In this document: positions 1 to 6,979 of the stretch, piece by piece
Layout: every line of letters starts with the position of its first letter
How positions within the stretch are numbered: position 1 is the stretch's first letter
Source of the DNA: Acidobacteriaceae bacterium
Lineage (GTDB): Bacteria; Acidobacteriota; Terriglobia; Terriglobales; Acidobacteriaceae
Assembly (NCBI GenBank): GCA_025355505.1
Contig: JANXZM010000014.1
Location: 1 to 37,404, forward strand
DNA: 37,404 nucleotides
Direction: 5' to 3'
Translations under genes and position numbers: made by a program
The notes under the pieces: model-generated
What the model was told of the DNA's origin: nothing
Databases searched by the model: none
Seen by the model: only the letters and a program-made list of their open reading frames with translations

Positions 1-951
1 TTCGTGATACGGGTGCGTCCGGGAAGCGATGCGGAAAGCAAAATACATCCGGGCGATGAAATTTTAAAATTCAGCCGGTTTTCGGTTGACCGGGACGATA
101 TGTGGAAACTGGAATACGCAGCGAATGAATTATCGCCGCTAACCAATTTGCCGCTCACGGTTCGCGCGCCAGACGGAAGGGACAGAGAAGTGGTGATTGC
201 GGCCAAGATCATTCCGGAGAAGCGGGTCACGGATTTAACCAATGCGAGCGAACGTTTTTGGTTCTTTCGCAAAGAGGAGCGTGAGGAAGGCACGGTGCAG
301 CAACTGGTGGAGAAGGATGATGTACTCTTCTGGAAGCTGCGGGCATTTTTCCTTTCGGAAGGAGAAATCGGCGATGTCTGGGGCAAAGCGCGAAAGCATC
401 GCGCAGTAGTGCTGGATCTTCGCGATGACGGCGGCGGTTCGACAGAAGTGCTGAAGCAGATGGTCGGAAATTTATTCGACCACGACGTGAAGATTGCGGA
501 TCGCAAGACGCGCAAGGACAGCAAGGAAATGAAGGCTGCCGGGCGGGGTGGTAAGGCGTATCAAGGCAAGTTGATTGTGCTGGTGAACAGCCGGTCTGCG
601 TCCGCGGCGGAGATGTTCGCGCGGGTAGCGCAACTGGAAAAACGCGGAGTGGTCGTTGGGGATCGCAGCGAGGGCGCGGTGATGGAGGCGGTGCATTACC
701 CAATGTCGCAGGGAATGGATACCAAGATTTTTTACGGATTTTCGGTGACCGAGGCGGATTTGATTATGACGGATGGCAAGAGTTTGGAGAATGCGGGAGT
801 CACGCCAGACGAAGTGGTGCTGCCGACCGCCGAGGACATCGCGAGCGGGAAGGATCCGGCTTTGGTGAGGGCGGCGGAACCGGCGGGAGTAAAATTGGAT
901 CCGGTGGAAGCGGGGAAGATGTTCAAGTTTGAGTGGAAGGTAATGGATTGA
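1..951 (+). CDS. S41-family (C-terminal processing-like) peptidase, 5'-truncated by window edge
   Basis: Reads open from the first base, so the true start lies outside the window. The first residues (VRPGSDAESKIHPGDEIL) form the ligand loop and helix of a PDZ domain. After a linker comes the S41 fold: VVLDLRDDGGGS near residues 135-146 (counted from the GTG at base 4) and VNSRSASAAEMF near 194-205, where Ser200 matches the nucleophile of CtpA/Prc proteases. The usual catalytic Lys, in the family motif GEKTFGKG, is absent: here the motif reads GDRSEGAV, with Ala at about 225. Such proteins may use another catalytic residue, as Tricorn-type S41 members do, or may be inactive; the sequence does not decide. 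Probably an exported protease or scaffold. Transcription ends at the hairpin at about 993-1027. Confidence 0.85.
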   Translation, partial: FVIRVRPGSDAESKIHPGDEILKFSRFSVDRDDMWKLEYAANELSPLTNLPLTVRAPDGRDREVVIAAKIIPEKRVTDLTNASERFWFFRKEEREEGTVQQLVEKDDVLFWKLRAFFLSEGEIGDVWGKARKHRAVVLDLRDDGGGSTEVLKQMVGNLFDHDVKIADRKTRKDSKEMKAAGRGGKAYQGKLIVLVNSRSASAAEMFARVAQLEKRGVVVGDRSEGAVMEAVHYPMSQGMDTKIFYGFSVTEADLIMTDGKSLENAGVTPDEVVLPTAEDIASGKDPALVRAAEPAGVKLDPVEAGKMFKFEWKVMD

Positions 952-992
952 GTTGATAGCGGAGGGAAGGCGGACAAGAAATTTTGGGGAAT

Positions 993-1027
993 AAAAAAAG
1001 GGCGCCCGACTGGTCGGGCGCCCTTTT
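993..1027. terminator. Bidirectional intrinsic terminator between S41 gene and csp
   Basis: A perfect 11-bp stem, GGGCGCCCGAC (1000-1010) with GTCGGGCGCCC (1013-1023), is flanked by seven A on the left and TTTT on the right. It therefore works as an intrinsic terminator on both strands. It lies between the stop of the plus-strand S41 gene (951) and the stop of the minus-strand cold-shock gene (1049), as expected for convergent genes. Confidence 0.9.
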
Positions 1028-1048
1028 CCTCTATTACGCAGAAGCGGT

Positions 1049-1252
1049 TTAGAGGGCCTGAACGTTGGCAGCCTGAAGGCCCTTGGGCCCACGGACTACC
1101 TCGAACTCAACGGCCTGTCCCTCGTTGAGGGACCGGTATCCATCGGACATGATCGCGGAGAAATGTACGAATACATCTTCCCCGGTCTGGCGTTGGATGA
1201 ACCCAAAGCCTTTGCTGGCGTTAAACCACTTCACTGTTCCTTGTTCTGCCAT
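1049..1252 (-). CDS. csp: Cold-shock domain protein (CspA family)
   Basis: A 67-residue single cold-shock domain (OB fold) that binds single-stranded RNA/DNA as an RNA chaperone. RNP-1 (KGFGFIQ, about 14-20) and RNP-2 (DVFVHFSAI, about 26-34) are intact, and the length is typical. The ATG at 1252 begins [11 protein letters not shown] and has an AAGGA Shine-Dalgarno about 7 nt upstream, so a longer reading frame starting at 1342 is rejected. The roughly 370-bp gap upstream could hold the long 5' leader common for csp mRNAs. A possible extended -10 (TGCTACACT on the minus strand, about 1371-1379) would give a leader of about 110 nt, but no good -35 is seen. Confidence 0.95.
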   Translation of the reverse strand: MAEQGTVKWFNASKGFGFIQRQTGEDVFVHFSAIMSDGYRSLNEGQAVEFEVVRGPKGLQAANVQAL

Positions 1253-1619
1253 TGATGTTCCTTTTTCTTGGTTCTTGAAATGTGCTGAGAAGATTCGCTG
1301 CCGTAGAGGGGGGTGACGCTGGTTGGCGGTACCGGCCTGCAACTAACTGTGAGTCAAACTTAGCAAGGTCAGTGTAGCACAATGAACCGGGAAACGCCCG
1401 GAATTTTTCCAGGAGGCGCTGGCTGGCAGGTCATCTCCCGATAACTATTTGCGGGTCAATTACTTAGGATCGACTTGCCAAGCTGCCTTTATTCGATAAT
1501 TGCCAGCCGCGCTCGCTCGGGAATGTGAAGGATGCCATGGAACTGAAGTTGGGCGGCTGTTGCTGCGTGGGACTTGCTGCTCGGACACGACCGTTTTGGG
1601 TTACCGTATAGATTGGCGC
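1253..1619. other. Intergenic region between divergent csp and ylxP
   Basis: This 367-bp spacer should carry the csp leader and promoter on the minus strand and the ylxP promoter on the plus strand. Apart from the weak csp -10 noted in that entry, I see no convincing promoter, no RNA gene and no hairpin. Reading frames across it have no recognisable protein content. Confidence 0.5.
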
Positions 1620-1907
1620 ATGATCGCTTTTCTCACCCTCGAGCTCCGCATCGAAGGCGCGCACTCGCTCAAGGACAAGCGCCAGGTCACGCGCAGCCTG
1701 AAAGACCGTATTCGATCTTCCTTCAACGTGGCCGTCGCTGAACTCGATCCCAGCCTGCTGTGGAATCAGGCGACCATCGGAGTGGTCAGCGTCTCGCACT
1801 CCCGCGATTACCTCGACGGGCTGATGAAGCACGTCGAACGCGCCGCCACTCGCATTGCTAACAACGCAGGGGCTGAGGTTACCGACTCGTTTGTGGAGTT
1901 TCTGTGA
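1620..1907 (+). CDS. ylxP: DUF503 / YlxP-like protein
   Basis: A 95-residue DUF503 protein, recognised from MIAFLTLELRIEGAHSLKDKR at the start and the VGVVSVS-like strand (IGVVSVSHSRDYLD) in the middle. In Bacillus subtilis ylxP lies between infB and rbfA; its biochemical role is not established. Here it also lies directly before rbfA (151-bp gap), keeping part of that old order, but nusA and infB are absent upstream, where csp lies on the opposite strand. The ATG at 1620 is chosen because it gives the family N-terminus; no clear Shine-Dalgarno precedes it. An inverted repeat (AAGCTGCGAGC, 1915-1925, with GCTCGCAGCTT, 1953-1963) follows the stop. Confidence 0.85.
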   Translation: MIAFLTLELRIEGAHSLKDKRQVTRSLKDRIRSSFNVAVAELDPSLLWNQATIGVVSVSHSRDYLDGLMKHVERAATRIANNAGAEVTDSFVEFL

Positions 1908-1914
1908 TGAAAAA

Positions 1915-1963
1915 AAGCTGCGAGCTTCGATCAGGTTCCGCCGCAGCTTGTGGCTCGCAGCTT
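1915..1963. repeat. Inverted repeat with two heptamer units, ylxP-rbfA spacer
   Basis: AAGCTGCGAGC (1915-1925) and its exact complement GCTCGCAGCTT (1953-1963) are separated by 27 nt. The left arm contains two 7-bp units, GCTGCGA (1917-1923) and GCTTCGA (1924-1930), resembling the GCTACGA units at 20373. It may fold as an RNA hairpin between ylxP and rbfA, but no T-run follows, so a terminator is unlikely. Confidence 0.6.
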
Positions 1964-2046
1964 ATCGGAATGGAATAAGCTCACCCGGCGGCAAGCTTCA
2001 CGCCCGGCGCCTTGCTTTCTGATATCCTTACAGGTTTTCCTCCATT

Positions 2047-2051
2047 GGAGG
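2047..2051 (+). promoter_or_regulatory. Shine-Dalgarno that fixes the rbfA TTG start
   Basis: GGAGG lies 6 nt before the TTG at 2058. No ATG or GTG in the rbfA frame lies at a suitable distance, so this site decides the non-ATG start. Confidence 0.8.
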
Positions 2052-2057
2052 TGTGCT

Positions 2058-2444
2058 TTGGAACATCGTGGCCAGAAATATCATCGCGGACGGCTGAGCG
2101 AGGCCATCCGCGAAGAGATCGAAACCATCCTCGAAGGCGAACTTGGCGATCCTCGCATCGGCCTGGCCAGCGTCAGCGCGGTGCTCATGGCTCAGGACGC
2201 GCGTTCCGCTCGCATCATGGTCAGCGTTGCCGGCGATGAGGCCGAGGCCGAGCGTACGCTCGAAGGCCTCACCGCCGCCAAGAATTACGTTCGGCACGAA
2301 CTCGCAGAACGGTTGCATCTGCGGAAGCCTCCGGAACTTTATTTTCAGATCGATCGTGCGGATGAATTAGAGAGTCGAGTTGACGAGCTTCTCAACCGCG
2401 TCAAGAAACGCAGCCGGAAGGAGCCGGAGAAGAAGGAGACTTAG
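2058..2444 (+). CDS. rbfA: Ribosome-binding factor A
   Basis: A 128-residue RbfA: a KH-like protein that binds the 30S subunit and helps mature the 5' end of 16S rRNA, needed mainly in the cold. The N-terminal helix (RLSEAIREEIETILEGELGDPRIG) and the following strand region SARIMVSVAGDEAEAE are typical. The C-terminus is a charged tail, KKRSRKEPEKKET. The start is TTG at 2058, supported by GGAGG six bases upstream and by the family N-terminus; the upstream extension to 1950 shows no conservation. Neighbours are ylxP and nrnA on the same strand, as in many nusA-infB-rbfA clusters, though infB itself is not here. Confidence 0.93.
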   Translation: MEHRGQKYHRGRLSEAIREEIETILEGELGDPRIGLASVSAVLMAQDARSARIMVSVAGDEAEAERTLEGLTAAKNYVRHELAERLHLRKPPELYFQIDRADELESRVDELLNRVKKRSRKEPEKKET

Positions 2445-2494
2445 AAGGCTGCGGGAAGGTTGATTGTAGATTCCCAGTCCCCTTGCAGAATGGG

Positions 2495-2600
2495 CGCAGG
2501 GGGCTGGGCCGTCCCTCCGGGACTGGAACTCTCTTTCGCAGTTTTCCCAGCGCTGAAGTGCTGGGCTAAGCTGGGTCGCCGCTCCGGGGCTGGACTCCGG
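2495..2600. repeat. Palindrome-rich intergenic repeat, rbfA-nrnA spacer
   Basis: The 210-bp rbfA-nrnA spacer contains the palindromes GTCCCTCCGGGAC (about 2511-2523) and CAGCGCTGAAGTGCTGGG (2548-2565). The segment 2539-2566 matches 33460-33487 at 22 of 28 positions, so this is one copy of a dispersed element. It contains no convincing reading frame. Confidence 0.6.
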
Positions 2601-2654
2601 ATTCGGCAGCCGGTTGGAAGTCAAAAGCTAGGCGCCAAGAGTTAAGAGCACCTC

Positions 2655-3596
2655 ATGCTAGACCGGGTTCTACAAGAAATTCGGACGCGTCGCCGTTTCG
2701 TCGTGACCTCGCACGCCCGGCCCGATGGAGACGGCATCGGCTCTGCCCTTGCGTGTGGCCAGATCCTGCGCGTCATGGGAAAGGACGCCGAAGTTGTCAT
2801 GCATGATGGCGTCCCGCGTATTTACCAGAACCTTCCCTTCGCCGACCGCGTTATTCAGGCCGATGCCGTTCCCTTGAACGATGCCGTCATCCTGCTTGAA
2901 TGCGACAGCATCCGGCGCACGCTGCTCGATGGTCTTGAAGACTGTTTTCTCATCAACATTGACCATCACGCAAGCGGGCGCAATTTCGCCCACATCAATT
3001 GGATTGATTCCACGGTGATGGCCACCGCCGAGCTGGTTTTCCGTCTTGCCCGCCTCGCCTGTGTTCCGGTCGATCGGGACATTGCGACCTGCCTTTACAC
3101 CGCACTCATGACCGACACGGGTTCGTTCATGTTCGAAGGCACCAACGAACACACTTTCACGGTTGCGCGCGAACTGGTGCTTGCGGGCGCCGACCCCGCG
3201 CATTGCGCGCGGCACATCTATTTTGGACATTCCACGGCCAAGCTTCGCCTGCTTGGAGCGGCGCTCTCGAACCTGCATCGCGAAGGTGCGCTGGCCTGGA
3301 TCTGGGTGACGCAGGAACAGATGCAGCGCTTCGGCGCCCGCGAAGAAGATTGCGAGGGTCTGGTCAACTACGCGCTCTCCATCGCCGAGGTGCAGGTCGC
3401 CATTTTTTTTCGCGAACTCCCCGATCGCCGGTTTCGCATCAGCCTCCGCAGCAAGGGAGAAGTAAACGTCTCCAACGTGGCTGAGTATTTTGGCGGAGGC
3501 GGCCACAAATGCGCCAGCGGCTGTTCGATCGAAGGACCGCTGGCGGCCGCCGTGTCGAAAATTGTCGATCGCCTGCACGCAGAACCTGTAGTCTAG
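2655..3596 (+). CDS. nrnA: DHH-family phosphoesterase, NrnA-like nanoRNase / pAp phosphatase
   Basis: A 313-residue DHH/DHHA1 protein. NrnA proteins degrade 2-5 nt RNAs and dephosphorylate 3'-phosphoadenosine 5'-phosphate in the cytoplasm, with Mn2+. Metal-binding motifs are in order: SHARPDGDGIGSA (His20, Asp24, Asp26), LECDS (Asp84), NIDHH (103-105) and TDTGSF (Asp154). The DHHA1 substrate loop is EYFGGGGHKCASG, with GGGGH at about 280-284. Length and motif order match the family. It follows rbfA on the same strand, as in many bacteria where it belongs to the infB-rbfA-nrnA-truB cluster. Confidence 0.93.
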   Translation: MLDRVLQEIRTRRRFVVTSHARPDGDGIGSALACGQILRVMGKDAEVVMHDGVPRIYQNLPFADRVIQADAVPLNDAVILLECDSIRRTLLDGLEDCFLINIDHHASGRNFAHINWIDSTVMATAELVFRLARLACVPVDRDIATCLYTALMTDTGSFMFEGTNEHTFTVARELVLAGADPAHCARHIYFGHSTAKLRLLGAALSNLHREGALAWIWVTQEQMQRFGAREEDCEGLVNYALSIAEVQVAIFFRELPDRRFRISLRSKGEVNVSNVAEYFGGGGHKCASGCSIEGPLAAAVSKIVDRLHAEPVV

Positions 3597-3609
3597 AACG
3601 CGAACTCAT

Positions 3610-3645
3610 CAACCGGCTAAACAACGAGCTAACCAACGCGGAACG
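3610..3645. repeat. Degenerate 12-bp tandem repeat
   Basis: Three imperfect 12-bp units, CAACCGGCTAAA, CAACGAGCTAAC and CAACGCGGAACG, lie in the spacer after nrnA. The third unit is weak. No function is apparent. Confidence 0.4.
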
Positions 3646-3687
3646 AACGCCAACGAAGCAGTCGAGATCACTCAACTGGAGCCAACT

Positions 3688-3927
3688 ATGGACCTGACTC
3701 GCCAACTTATTTCTTTCGTCGGAGCGCTTCTCATCCTGATCGCCTACGCCGGTCACCAGATGGGATGGATGAACGCCCGCCGCCCCGCCTATAACCTTGT
3801 CAACGCCGCCGGATCGCTGATCCTGTTTTGGATCGCGCTGCATCCCTTTCAGGTCGGCTTCATTGTGCTCGAAGGCGTCTGGACGATCATCAGCCTGTGG
3901 GCACTAGCCAGGCCGCGCCCCGCCTGA
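3688..3927 (+). CDS. Small membrane protein, CBU_0592-like
   Basis: A 79-residue protein with about three hydrophobic segments (residues 7-24, 42-52 and 55-72). The pattern is LISFVGALLILIAYAGHQ, then PAYNLVNAAGSLIL, then IVLEGVWTIISLWAL, which I recognise as the small CBU_0592-type membrane family found in many bacteria. Function is unknown. The ATG has a GGAG Shine-Dalgarno 6 nt upstream. It sits between nrnA and a membrane glycosyltransferase on the same strand, with 20 bp to the latter, so it may be co-transcribed with it. Confidence 0.75.
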   Translation: MDLTRQLISFVGALLILIAYAGHQMGWMNARRPAYNLVNAAGSLILFWIALHPFQVGFIVLEGVWTIISLWALARPRPA

Positions 3928-3947
3928 CGTGCGCTCTCTGACATGCA

Positions 3948-3992
3948 ATGAATAAGCCCGGAATGAATTCGCCAGGAATGAATTCGCGAAGC
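3948..3992 (+). repeat. 15-bp tandem repeat at the start of the glycosyltransferase gene
   Basis: Three in-frame 15-bp units encode MNKPG-MNSPG-MNSRS. Each unit begins with ATGAAT, and the first two end in GGA, so an SD-like trinucleotide directly precedes the second and third ATG. The repeat thus multiplies the possible start codons. Confidence 0.75.
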
Positions 3993-5591
3993 CGCGCCGA
4001 CTTGCTGCTGCTTGCAGCGTTCTGCGGATTCCTTTTCTTCTATGGCCTCGGGGCCTTTGGCCTTCTCGGCGCGGACGAACCCCGCTATGCGCAAGTCGCA
4101 CGCGAAATGCTCGATCGCTCCGATTGGGTCACGCCGACGCTGCAAGGCAAAGCGTGGCTGGAAAAGCCGGTGCTGTATTACTGGCAGGCGATGCTGGCGT
4201 TCCGTAGCGGAGGCGTTACCGACCAGGCTGCTCGTCTGCCCGCCGCCTTTGACGCCGCCCTGCTCATCGCAGCGATCTACTGGTTCCTCCGGCGCTTCCG
4301 CCCCGGCAGTGAACTGGACGGCACCCTCATCACCGCCAGTTGCGCCGGCGTCGTTGGATTTGCCCACGCCGCTGCGACCGACATGCCGTTGGCGGCCTGC
4401 TTTGCGATCGCGTTGCTCGGCTGGTATGCGTGGCACGAAAGCGGACGGCACATTTATCTCGCGGCTTTTTACATTGCTCTGGCGCTTGGAACTTTAGCCA
4501 AAGGCCCGGTCGCGCCCGCCCTGTCCGCGGTCATCATCTTTTTGTTCGTCGGCGTAAAGCGTGACTGGCGGGCCATCCCGCGCACTCTCTGGGTCCCCGG
4601 CATTGCCCTCTACCTCGCGGTTATGTTGCCCTGGTACGTCGCCGTTCAGTTGCGCAATCCGGAATTCTTCCGTGTCTTTATCCTCGAACACAATCTTGCG
4701 CGCTTCTCCCAAAACGTCTATCACCACCGCCAGCCCTTCTGGTTTTACCTGCCCGTATTTTTGCTGGCCATGATGCCCTGGACGTTCGTGCTCATCGTCG
4801 GCGTCGCCGAACGCGCTCGCATAATCTGGTCCGAAGGCAAGGGTAAAGAGGCCTTCTCCAAGCCGGAAGCGTCCTGGCCACTATTTCTTCTCATCTGGAT
4901 GTTTGTGCCCATCCTGTTTTTCAGCGCATCGCAATCGAAACTGCCCGGCTACATTCTGCCCGCGGTCCCCGCGGCGGCGCTCCTGGTCGCCGAATATCTG
5001 GCCGCGCGCCGCAGGGAAGGAAAAAAGTTTTCGCCCCTGTTCGCCGCTGTGCACGGAATCCTTTGCGGACTGCTGATCTTCGCCGCTCTCTCCGCCGCTT
5101 TATCAGCGGCCTCGATTGCGATCAGTCATCACCTGCAGTGGGCAACCGGAACCTACGTCGCCGCTGCGATTGCCGCCGTCTTTGCAATGGGCATCGCTGC
5201 GGCGCTTCTCACCCGTGCCGGACTCCGCCTGTTGCGCCCGGTAACCATGTTGGCCGTCGTCGTCAGCGTAGGCGCCATCATTCGTTTCGCCGCGCCCGTC
5301 ATCGACGCCACCCAATCCGCGCGTCCCATTGCCGAAAGCATTCAGGCCTTTTCGCGCGAGCCGGTCCCCATCGCCCTCTATCACCTCAATCGCATGCAGG
5401 AATACGGCCTGGAGTTTTATCTCAATCGTGCGACGGAAAAATACGAGGACGGAAATGTCCCGGCCGCACCTCATGTCCTGGTTGCCGCACAAAATACGCA
5501 ATCGCAAGTCGCTCAGCTTGTTCCGGGACGACGAGTATCATATTTAACCAGCATCCCCGCACAGAAGTTGGATTTGTACTGGGTAAAATGA
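3948..5591 (+). CDS. GT-C glycosyltransferase, ArnT/PMT-like integral membrane protein
   Basis: A 547-residue protein with roughly a dozen hydrophobic segments. Its first periplasmic loop carries the acidic motif LLGADEPRYAQVAREM (Asp43-Glu44) and then WLEKPVLYYW, diagnostic of the ArnT/PMT group (GT39/GT83). These use a polyprenyl-phosphate sugar to modify lipid A, proteins or glycans at the outer face of the inner membrane; the acceptor here cannot be told. The C-terminus (HLNRMQEYGLEFYLNRA...) is a periplasmic domain. The start is uncertain because the first 15 codons are three tandem 15-bp units, each beginning ATGAAT (3948, 3963, 3978), so any of three ATGs could be used. Confidence 0.82.
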   Translation: MNKPGMNSPGMNSRSRADLLLLAAFCGFLFFYGLGAFGLLGADEPRYAQVAREMLDRSDWVTPTLQGKAWLEKPVLYYWQAMLAFRSGGVTDQAARLPAAFDAALLIAAIYWFLRRFRPGSELDGTLITASCAGVVGFAHAAATDMPLAACFAIALLGWYAWHESGRHIYLAAFYIALALGTLAKGPVAPALSAVIIFLFVGVKRDWRAIPRTLWVPGIALYLAVMLPWYVAVQLRNPEFFRVFILEHNLARFSQNVYHHRQPFWFYLPVFLLAMMPWTFVLIVGVAERARIIWSEGKGKEAFSKPEASWPLFLLIWMFVPILFFSASQSKLPGYILPAVPAAALLVAEYLAARRREGKKFSPLFAAVHGILCGLLIFAALSAALSAASIAISHHLQWATGTYVAAAIAAVFAMGIAAALLTRAGLRLLRPVTMLAVVVSVGAIIRFAAPVIDATQSARPIAESIQAFSREPVPIALYHLNRMQEYGLEFYLNRATEKYEDGNVPAAPHVLVAAQNTQSQVAQLVPGRRVSYLTSIPAQKLDLYWVK

Positions 5592-5593
5592 AG

Positions 5594-5673
5594 AAGGTTT
5601 CAAGGTGGAAAAGCTCCGGGGTCAATCTGAGCCGTTGCAATCGCGGACGCTTTACGCTGAAACCTTGAAACTT
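5594..5673. repeat. Inverted repeat in the glycosyltransferase-GNAT spacer
   Basis: AAGGTTTCAAGGT (5594-5606) and ACCTTGAAACTT (5662-5673) are nearly perfect complements around a 55-nt loop, filling most of the spacer. There is no T-run, so this is probably a repeat and not a terminator. Confidence 0.45.
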
Positions 5674-5698
5674 TGCAAGCTTGAAACCAGGCTTCCAT

Positions 5699-6646
5699 AT
5701 GGAAATTCTCGATCTCCGACATTTTTCTTCCGCCGACCTTCGTCCGCTGCTGGAAGAGGAGATTGCCGTGTGGGGGCGGCTGCTCTCCTGGGACTACGCC
5801 ACCTCCGCCGAGATGATTCTGCGTTACATGGATGCCAAGATTCTGCCCGGTTACGCCGCCATCGAGCGCGGCAGCATCTTCGGCTACTCCTTCTTTGTCT
5901 ACGAGCAGAATAAGGGCGTCATCGGCGACCTCTTTGTTCGCGACGGAGGCCGCGGCCCCGAGCGTCACGAGGTCGAAGAACGCCTGCTGAGCCACGTCAT
6001 CGAAACCCTGCAGCAGTCGCCCGGCATCCATCGCGTGGAAGCGCAGTTGCTGGCGCACAACACCGGAGAAGTCTCGCGGCCGTTCCTGCAACAGGGCTTC
6101 AGCCGCCATCCCCGGGTCTTCATGAATTTTGAAATCGGCAAGCACCCGCAGGCTTCGCAGCCGGCGCTTCCGCCCGAGTTTGAAATTCGTCCGTGGTCCG
6201 AGCAGGAATACCAATCCGCCGCCGCGCTGATCACCGCCGCCTACCGCGGGCACGTCGATTCGGAGATCAACGATCAGTACCGCAGCCTCGGCGGCTCGCT
6301 ACGTTTTTTGAACAACATCGTGCGCTTCCCGGGGTGCGGCGCGTTCGATCCCCGCGCATCGTTCGTCGTCTTCCAGCAGCGGACTCGCACGCTGGCCGGA
6401 CTTATCCTGTGCTCGCAGGTGCGCCCCGATGTCGGCCACATTACACAGGTGTGCGTGCTCCCCGAATACCGCTCCGCCGGCCTCGGTGAAACCATGCTGG
6501 CCGCGTCAACGAAGAATCTGAGCGAGCGAGGATTCCGTTTCATCTCGCTAACTGTAACCGAAGCCAACGACCGCGCCATTGCGCTCTACAAACGCATCGG
6601 ATTCAAATCAACGAGGGTGTTCGACGCGTTTGTGTGGGAAGGATAA
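5699..6646 (+). CDS. Double-domain GNAT N-acetyltransferase
   Basis: A 315-residue protein with two GNAT-like halves. The C-terminal half has the acetyl-CoA pyrophosphate loop PEYRSAGLGETML, preceded by GHITQVCVLP and followed by SLTVTEANDRAIALYKRIGFK, all canonical. The N-terminal half (about residues 25-140) keeps the fold pattern, but its cofactor loop is not obvious, so it may be a degenerate or substrate-binding half. The acetyl acceptor is unknown. The ATG at 5699 is preferred over a TTG at 5681 because it begins a normal N-terminus; the Shine-Dalgarno is weak (AGG, 7 nt away). Confidence 0.8.
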   Translation: MEILDLRHFSSADLRPLLEEEIAVWGRLLSWDYATSAEMILRYMDAKILPGYAAIERGSIFGYSFFVYEQNKGVIGDLFVRDGGRGPERHEVEERLLSHVIETLQQSPGIHRVEAQLLAHNTGEVSRPFLQQGFSRHPRVFMNFEIGKHPQASQPALPPEFEIRPWSEQEYQSAAALITAAYRGHVDSEINDQYRSLGGSLRFLNNIVRFPGCGAFDPRASFVVFQQRTRTLAGLILCSQVRPDVGHITQVCVLPEYRSAGLGETMLAASTKNLSERGFRFISLTVTEANDRAIALYKRIGFKSTRVFDAFVWEG

Positions 6647-6979
6647 GAGGCGTGTAATCCGCTTTGCAAAACGTCGGAGTGTTTTATGTGAAAAACTTCC
6701 GACATATTAAGTCGGCGATTCCAGGATGGTTAGATTTTCTGCTTCGGGGCGGAACGGGGCTTTCCGGTATCTATCTAATGATAGAGTCCAGTGGCTATTT
6801 GTTATGCCAACTATTCTCTGGATAATCATGGTAGCTATGGGCGGAGGCGGGTGACGCAGACTCTTGAACGGGCAGTAAGATTATGGTTATCGACGAACAC
6901 TCCCGCCCAAGCAGAGCTTGGACGGGGCACCCTAAAGAGTGACGTGAACTGACTAAGCTTTGCCACCCGCCCGCAGGTT
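6647..6979. other. 333-bp intergenic region with hairpins and a palindromic repeat
   Basis: No gene is seen. Hairpin at 6673-6703: GTCGGA and GTTTT pair with AAAAC and TCCGAC, with small bulges; it may stop the GNAT transcript although no T-run follows. A second palindrome, CCAAGCAGAGCTTGG (about 6907-6921), is embedded in a larger imperfect CCG...CGG palindrome. GGCGGGTG (about 6847-6854) and CACCCGCC (about 6964-6971) form an outer inverted pair around it. The sequence is the 3' flank of both convergent genes. Confidence 0.55.
6673..6703. terminator. Possible terminator hairpin after the GNAT gene
   Basis: GTCGGA-gt-GTTTT, a 6-nt loop, then AAAAC-t-TCCGAC gives an 11-bp interrupted stem 27 bp after the GNAT stop. 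The missing U-tract makes intrinsic termination uncertain. Confidence 0.35.

Noticed and set aside
2615-2650. Possible degenerate 7-bp repeat before nrnA
   Set aside because: AG-rich units resemble each other only loosely; not counted with the clear period-7 arrays.
2670-3578. 302-aa minus-strand frame
   Set aside because: Exact antisense of nrnA, whose DHH motifs are all intact.
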